A stretch of 64,000 nt of DNA, taken from assembly GCF_029717145.1 (NCBI RefSeq), contig NZ_CP099222.1:3658001-3722000 (forward strand), given 5' to 3'. Source of the DNA: Citrobacter freundii. Lineage in GTDB: Bacteria; Pseudomonadota; Gammaproteobacteria; Enterobacterales; Enterobacteriaceae. Of the stretch, positions 59,524-64,000 are shown piece after piece (positions within the stretch are counted from its first letter, which is position 1; every line of letters starts with the position of its first letter). The position numbers and the translations under genes were made by a program. The notes beneath the pieces were generated by a model. It saw only the letters and a list, made by a program, of their open reading frames with translations, searched no databases and was not told the DNA's origin.

Positions 59524-61191
59524 TCATTCCATTTTTTGATTAAAAGGACGTCGGGCATCCTGCAGCCAGGGGATACGGCGATCGTTCGGGTATTCACGAT
59601 AAAAGCGTGCCGCCAGACGACGTGCTGCGGGCATGTCGCGCTGCTTGAGCGCCAGCAAGATTTGGATGTAGGAGACGTTCGGGTCAGGATGAACACGTAC
59701 ATAGTCAGGCGCCCAGCGTTGAACGTGCGCCAGCCAGCGGGTATCCCGGGTTCGCTGATAACGTTGCACATCGCCCATTGCAACATCAAACCGGTAGCGA
59801 CTGACCAGCAACCAGCCCCCTACCGGGATCGATTTGGCCAGTCGCCACTGCTCTGCCCGCCGCTCCACCATCGTCAACTGCTGCTGCGTTTGTAGCGTGA
59901 GGAGCAATACCGGTGTTAAAAGCAAAAATGTAATAAACGCGGTCACGCACATCCCTTTCGTCACCGACAGCGCCAGCCGATACGCGTTTTCCGTGCGATC
60001 CGCACAACGTAGCAGCAGGATCAGCAGCAGCCAGTGAGGCGTCGACTGCCTGACGGGATATTCAGTCAGCATATGAATCGCCACCGGCAGCGCCGCCACC
60101 ATGCAGGCGCGGTGCCAGCGATCGCCACGCCGCCAGAGCCAGAACCCTCCGGCAATAAAACAGAGCGTGCCCGCCAGTCCGACCATGCCGCCTTCGACCA
60201 TCCATAGCACCAGCTCGTTGTGCGGGTGCGACATGCTGCTCAGTCCCAGATGGCCCGCGCGGTCAAGAAACAGAGCGGGAAAGCTGCCGATGCCCCAGCC
60301 CGTCCACGGTCGCGCCATAAACAGGGCCAGCGACGTTTTCAATACCGTCCAGCGCACCTGCGATGACGTCAAGTGCTCGACCGTCGCAACGGACATAACA
60401 TGGCGCGCGGCCGCTCCGGCTAGCATTCCGACCACCAGCGGCAGCACAAGAAGCAGTAACGTCCGCCGCCGGGCGGGGAAAATCATCAGCAGCAGCGCTT
60501 CACCGACGACCAGTGACAAATACCCGGTTTGCGACTGTGATTCATGCAGCACAAACCCCATCACACCAAGGGCAAACACCATGGCGATTATCTTTCTGCC
60601 GCGTAGTCGCAGGGCCAACACTACCGACAGCAGGGTGCCGCAGGCGGTGAAGCTGGCCATCAGGTTAACCTGCTGAAAAATGCCGTAGGGCCGCGTACTG
60701 CGCCACCAGGCAAACTCCCAGTAGCCCACACCCGGTAGATGCCAATACTGATAGACGAAGACGAGGCACTCGATAAGGCTGGCTCCCCATAACAGCGCCA
60801 GTAATGTCGTCAGGGTGTTCGCCGCCAGCGGAATTTGCAGCACCACCAGATAAACCAGCACACCGCCCAACAGCGCCCCAGCCACCAACAGTGACTCAGG
60901 TTGCCAGACTGCGGGCGTCATCAGACAGAGCAACGTCAGAATGAGTGAGCCTGCGATAAACCCGACGGCAGGCAAGGTGACGCGCCAGACCTGGCGAGGG
61001 GGTCGTACGGATACGCAGCCGGCTAATACAACTGCGTAGATCCAGGCCAAAATATTGAGCGGTAACGACAGGCCGCTGCCGCCATTATTCGGCCAGTAAA
61101 GGTGCATTGCCCCGCACCAGTAAAACAGGCTGAGCCCGAGAAATACTCTCTGCGCAGGCAGCGGGGCAAGGCGATTCAGTGTATTTTTCAT
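59524..61191 (-). CDS. PglL-type O-oligosaccharyltransferase (Wzy/WaaL superfamily) in the fimbrial operon
   Basis: 555 residues with about 11-12 membrane helices. PglL/WaaL-family motifs are clear: RPYGIFQQVNLMASF (167-181), the periplasmic SHPHNELVLWMVEGG (321-335) with the His of the catalytic loop, and AIHMLTEYPVRQSTPHW, which resembles the Wzy_C_2 HSxLEYPL segment of protein O-glycosylating ligases. A soluble C-terminal region of ~120 residues follows. It starts one base after the pilin stop at 61193. Pilin or adhesin O-glycosylation is inferred from context; the alternative is an O-antigen ligase captured by the operon. Confidence 0.85.
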   Translation of the reverse strand: MKNTLNRLAPLPAQRVFLGLSLFYWCGAMHLYWPNNGGSGLSLPLNILAWIYAVVLAGCVSVRPPRQVWRVTLPAVGFIAGSLILTLLCLMTPAVWQPESLLVAGALLGGVLVYLVVLQIPLAANTLTTLLALLWGASLIECLVFVYQYWHLPGVGYWEFAWWRSTRPYGIFQQVNLMASFTACGTLLSVVLALRLRGRKIIAMVFALGVMGFVLHESQSQTGYLSLVVGEALLLMIFPARRRTLLLLVLPLVVGMLAGAAARHVMSVATVEHLTSSQVRWTVLKTSLALFMARPWTGWGIGSFPALFLDRAGHLGLSSMSHPHNELVLWMVEGGMVGLAGTLCFIAGGFWLWRRGDRWHRACMVAALPVAIHMLTEYPVRQSTPHWLLLILLLRCADRTENAYRLALSVTKGMCVTAFITFLLLTPVLLLTLQTQQQLTMVERRAEQWRLAKSIPVGGWLLVSRYRFDVAMGDVQRYQRTRDTRWLAHVQRWAPDYVRVHPDPNVSYIQILLALKQRDMPAARRLAARFYREYPNDRRIPWLQDARRPFNQKME

Positions 61192-61192
61192 A

Positions 61193-61735
61193 CTATTGAT
61201 AGTTCAGCGTCCAGGTCCCACTGGCGCTAAAAGGACCGTACTCAAGGGACTGATTTTTCAACGCTGTCGGCTGGGCCTCGACCCACGCCAGAAAATTCAG
61301 CGTCATCGATCCTTTGGTAATGTCTGTCACTGACGTACTCTCATCAAGCCGGATTGCCGCGCCGTCTTCTTCGCTCATCCCTATACCGATCCCTGATGCG
61401 CCCCCCAGCTCGTGACTATCCAGTGCCAGATGATCGGGCAGTTCCGCATCTTCAGTGCCGCCGAAGGTCACGGAGATCCCACGAAAGACATCAGGATCGC
61501 AATCACGGAGCTGAATACTGAATTTTTCCGGCTTACCGCGCCCGGCAAGATAAAGCTCCTGGGTCGCGATTTGCCCGAAATCGACCTCGATTTTGTCGCC
61601 ACCCGGCGCAATACTACAGGCCAGCGCCCTGATGGTGCCGTGGAAGTGCATATCGCCGCCGACCAGTTTGGTGTCGGCCTGCGCCGTACCGCCGATCAGC
61701 AGCGCGCTGAGTGTGATTAACGTCCTGAATATCAT
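61193..61735 (-). CDS. Fimbrial subunit (FimA/FimF type)
   Basis: 180 residues with a signal peptide cleaved near TAQA-DT. The mature protein has the pilin pattern: donor-strand N-terminus (MHFHGTIRALACSI), two cysteines (ACSI and RDCDPD) positioned as the pilin disulfide, and a C-terminal beta-zipper with penultimate aromatic (GTWTLNYQ). It is probably a minor or structural pilus subunit. Nine bases separate it from the adhesin gene upstream. Confidence 0.85.
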   Translation of the reverse strand: MIFRTLITLSALLIGGTAQADTKLVGGDMHFHGTIRALACSIAPGGDKIEVDFGQIATQELYLAGRGKPEKFSIQLRDCDPDVFRGISVTFGGTEDAELPDHLALDSHELGGASGIGIGMSEEDGAAIRLDESTSVTDITKGSMTLNFLAWVEAQPTALKNQSLEYGPFSASGTWTLNYQ

Positions 61736-61744
61736 GGCATTACC

Positions 61745-62809
61745 TTACTGAAACTGCGCAACAACGGTGACCGAAGCTTCAAACTCCCCCACCTTAACGC
61801 TACCCACGCCTGGCTTCGCTACCGGCGCGGCGGTGAGGTTCCAGTCGCCCTGATTCTGGTAAAAGCCCTTGACGTTATAGAACTGATTCGGCACCACAAT
61901 GCTTCCACTCTCATCCTTCAGGACAATACCGAGGTCGTCGCGTTTTTCTCCGCTGCTGAGAGTGCCGAGGAAATGATCGTTAAACCCCGCCGTGCCTGAA
62001 GCCGTGGTGGTTTGTACGCCCAAATTGATGTTCAACGCCCCTTGATCAAAACTGCCGCCTTCGCAGGACACATGAATCGGGATCGACTTGCTGAAATTGG
62101 AACCATTGAGCCGGGCGGCAGAACCGGGCAAATCGCCAAATTCGATACTGATTTTATCGCCCCGGTTAAAGGTGCATTTATCCGGCACGGTAATCAGCCC
62201 GGATTTAATCACCACGCGGGAAATCGCCGTTGTGGGTGTGGGTCCACCGTTTCCCATGCGCCCGGCGACCTCCAGCAACGACTGAGAAGTGATACTGATA
62301 CCGTTAATAATGGGTTTGGTGACAATAAACGTCACTTTCCCTTTCGAACCACTTTCAACATTACTGGCGCGCACGTAGCCCTTTCGCTTTTTGCAGGTGT
62401 TGCTGTTGTTGCGGTTTGAAACATTGGTAAAGGGAGCCTGGACATATTTCTTATAGCCCCCGGCGACCCATACCTGAACATCGACATCCAGATACTCATT
62501 GAGTCGGAAACGGTTCGCCCCCTGACTTGAAGGTGGCATCGTGGTGGTGGTGGTGTAGTAAATAGGTTCTCGTGAGATATCGGCCTGCTGGCAATAAAAA
62601 TTCACTACATACCAGCTCCCCAGATTCCATGGAAACGGCTCCGTTCGACCACCAACGTGGTTTTTGCTGACATCCAGCGAACTCAGTTCAATATCGTACT
62701 GATGCGGTGCCCCGCCCTCTGGTTCACCCTCTCCCTGGCTAAATGCGTGCGCCGTCAGCGGACAGCAAGCCAGCGCTGTCCAGAACAACGTTTTATGCCA
62801 AACGCTCAT
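61745..62809 (-). CDS. Two-domain fimbrial tip adhesin
   Basis: 354 residues: signal peptide (ends LTAHA), an N-terminal receptor-binding-like domain (about 23-205) and a C-terminal pilin domain (KCTFNRGDKISIEFGDLPG to FEASVTVVAQF). This is the FimH layout. A Thr run (86-90) followed by MPPSS forms a low-complexity stretch in the lectin-like domain, a possible O-glycosylation site (speculative). Its start overlaps the previous stop (ATGA, 62806-62809). Receptor unknown. Confidence 0.82.
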   Translation of the reverse strand: MSVWHKTLFWTALACCPLTAHAFSQGEGEPEGGAPHQYDIELSSLDVSKNHVGGRTEPFPWNLGSWYVVNFYCQQADISREPIYYTTTTTMPPSSQGANRFRLNEYLDVDVQVWVAGGYKKYVQAPFTNVSNRNNSNTCKKRKGYVRASNVESGSKGKVTFIVTKPIINGISITSQSLLEVAGRMGNGGPTPTTAISRVVIKSGLITVPDKCTFNRGDKISIEFGDLPGSAARLNGSNFSKSIPIHVSCEGGSFDQGALNINLGVQTTTASGTAGFNDHFLGTLSSGEKRDDLGIVLKDESGSIVVPNQFYNVKGFYQNQGDWNLTAAPVAKPGVGSVKVGEFEASVTVVAQFQ

Positions 62810-63411
62810 AGATACTCCAGCTTAAGTCTCACCAGACCGCGAAATTCACCAGCGCTGACCTCGCGCCCGATAGACTCCAGCGCGGCAAGAAAGTGAATAG
62901 CGTTATCTCCAGGTTTGAGGATCCACATGCGCTGCGGTTGGCTTAGATGGAGCGGTTGCTGACGTTCGGTCATCAGCCGAATGCCTGCTCCTCGCACATT
63001 GCCATGGATCCGGGCCAGATCGCTGTTTCCCGGAGAACTGTCGGCCATCAGCGTCAGCGAGACGCCACGCTCCACCGTGCTGTGCGCCAGCTTAGGCATT
63101 TCGCTGGCCTGCCCGGGAAAATCCTGCAGGGCATGACCTGAGCCCTTTAAGCAGTCGTTCAGATACAGCGTGACCAACACCGAATCGCTACGATCGCCTC
63201 CCTGGTGAAACCGGCGGGCAGAAATATCGCCAAGGTTGATGGTTTGATCGCGCGATGCCATATCCAGCACGCACGGTGAGACATAAACACGACCGTGAAA
63301 GCGAACGTTGCCATACTCGCCGGACACATGGCTCATATCCTGACGGCCGCTTTTGGCCTGAACCATCCCGGCCACTCCCAGCATCAGCAGGGCGCAAAGC
63401 ATTTTTTTCAT
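62806..63411 (-). CDS. Fimbrial subunit
   Basis: 201 residues with a signal peptide (MKKMLCALLMLGVAGMVQA). Pilin-type features are VRFHGRVYVSPCVLDMASRDQTINLGDISAR with the first Cys, a second Cys in LNDCLKG, and a C-terminal beta strand GLVRLKLEYL. A minor pilin or adaptor between chaperone and adhesin genes; overlaps the adhesin start by four bases. Confidence 0.83.
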   Translation of the reverse strand: MKKMLCALLMLGVAGMVQAKSGRQDMSHVSGEYGNVRFHGRVYVSPCVLDMASRDQTINLGDISARRFHQGGDRSDSVLVTLYLNDCLKGSGHALQDFPGQASEMPKLAHSTVERGVSLTLMADSSPGNSDLARIHGNVRGAGIRLMTERQQPLHLSQPQRMWILKPGDNAIHFLAALESIGREVSAGEFRGLVRLKLEYL

Positions 63412-63424
63412 TTACCGAGTCCTG

Positions 63425-64000
63425 TTACCGGGGCTGTTGCTCCATCGGCAATGCCTGACACACATTGCCTGTACAGCGGTATTTCAGTTCGGGATGGCCG
63501 CCAAAATCGTTCACGTACATCATGCTGAACTGGCTGACATCGCCCTCTTTCACGCTGAAATCGAGAGACGACTTAGGCGAGATCATTATTCCGGGGAAGT
63601 CAGTCAGCCTGCCGCCGCCCTGCGCTTCCGGCTTGCGGCTCAAGCCAATTAAGGTCACGAAGTAAGGCGTCGGGTTATTCACGGTCCAGCGGGCACCCTG
63701 CTTGTGGAACACCAGCTGGTTTTGCCATACCGCTCCGGGTGTTTCAGGCACAATTGCCGACGGACGGTAAAACAGTTTGATGCGTGACTGCATCGCCAGT
63801 TGCAGCACGTTTGGCTTATCTGGCTTAGGTGGAATCTCACGAACATTCAGATAGAACAGGCTTTCGCGATCCTGCGGCAATGCGTTAATGCCGCCGGTTT
63901 TTGTTACCCGGGCAATGCCCTTTTGCCCGCCATTAATGCGCTGCAACGGCGGCAAAACCATCAGCGGCGAGGTGATTTTTGTCCCGCTCGCGTCCTCCAC
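63425..64000 (-). CDS. PapD-like periplasmic pilus chaperone, 5' end outside the window
   Basis: 191 residues visible, entering the window in frame (VEDASGTKITSPLMVLPPLQRI). The chaperone core is recognisable from the QRI..GQKGIARVTKTGG..LPQDRESLFYLNVREIPPK series and the G1-strand segment LQLAMQSRIKLFYRP. The immunoglobulin-like second domain runs to the end. It folds subunits and delivers them to the usher, which should be encoded to the right of this window along with the major pilin. The subunit gene follows after 13 bp. Confidence 0.93.
   Translation of the reverse strand: MEDASGTKITSPLMVLPPLQRINGGQKGIARVTKTGGINALPQDRESLFYLNVREIPPKPDKPNVLQLAMQSRIKLFYRPSAIVPETPGAVWQNQLVFHKQGARWTVNNPTPYFVTLIGLSRKPEAQGGGRLTDFPGIMISPKSSLDFSVKEGDVSQFSMMYVNDFGGHPELKYRCTGNVCQALPMEQQPR

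Overview
The window is a chromosomal segment of an Enterobacteriaceae member closely related to Escherichia and Salmonella. Citrobacter is the best guess, by inference. Most proteins are immediately recognisable E. coli orthologues: LacI, LacZ, PrpBCDE, ProBA, PhoE, Crl, FrsA, Gpt, PepD, DinB, YafJKL, GmhA, FadE and YafV. However, it also carries the Salmonella-type ferrioxamine pair foxR-foxA next to yahN-yahO-prpR, and a lacI-lacZ locus with no lacY or lacA. REP/BIME palindromes of the E. coli/Salmonella/Citrobacter type occur between many genes.

Layout. 1-8 kb: 3' part of mhpR, a GGDEF-EAL protein paired with a cysteine-less sulfite-oxidase-fold protein, a cold-shock-domain protein, ymjA, a lipoprotein, a metallo-beta-lactamase-fold/GlxA-type regulator pair and a methyltransferase. 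8-13 kb: lacI-lacZ with well conserved control DNA (CRP site, O1, an O2 401 bp away inside lacZ, and a nearly symmetric upstream operator) and a small lipoprotein. 13-20 kb: the propionate (2-methylcitrate) operon prpBCDE, its sigma-54 promoter and the divergent activator prpR. 20-29 kb: yahO, yahN, a globin-coupled diguanylate cyclase, a YccM-like ferredoxin membrane protein, foxA and foxR with Fur boxes, and a DJ-1 protein. 29.5-32.3 kb: IS1 copy 1 (perfect 9-bp target duplication), a Tat-exported agmatine-deiminase-like protein and a TPR protein.

32.3-35.5 kb: a small AT-rich island bounded by a 33-bp direct repeat of the 3' end of tRNA-Thr thrW. It contains one large gene, a predicted GHKL (Hsp90-type) ATPase fused to a Shedu/PD-(D/E)xK-like nuclease domain, plus a truncated phage Ogr/Delta zinc-finger gene and no integrase. 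It looks like a stranded single-gene defence cargo. 35.6-44.6 kb: core genes proA, proB, phoE, crl, frsA, gpt, pepD and dinB, in E. coli order but inverted. 44.6-51.3 kb: the two ends of the Flag-2 lateral flagellar locus (lafU, lafT, lafS and a 17-codon lafF tail on one side; an lfhB 3' fragment and complete lfhA on the other). IS1 copy 2 sits between them without a target duplication, so the rest of Flag-2 was probably removed by an IS1-mediated deletion.

51.4-58.8 kb: yafL, yafK/dpaA, yafJ, gmhA, fadE, yafV and a Spy/CpxP-like protein. 58.8-64 kb: the 3' part of a chaperone-usher fimbrial operon on the minus strand (PapD-like chaperone cut by the window edge, two minor pilins and a two-domain tip adhesin). 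It is tightly coupled to a PglL-type O-oligosaccharyltransferase and a degenerate EAL-domain protein. This combination suggests a glycosylated chaperone-usher pilus and, with the thrW defence island, is the most novel content of the window.
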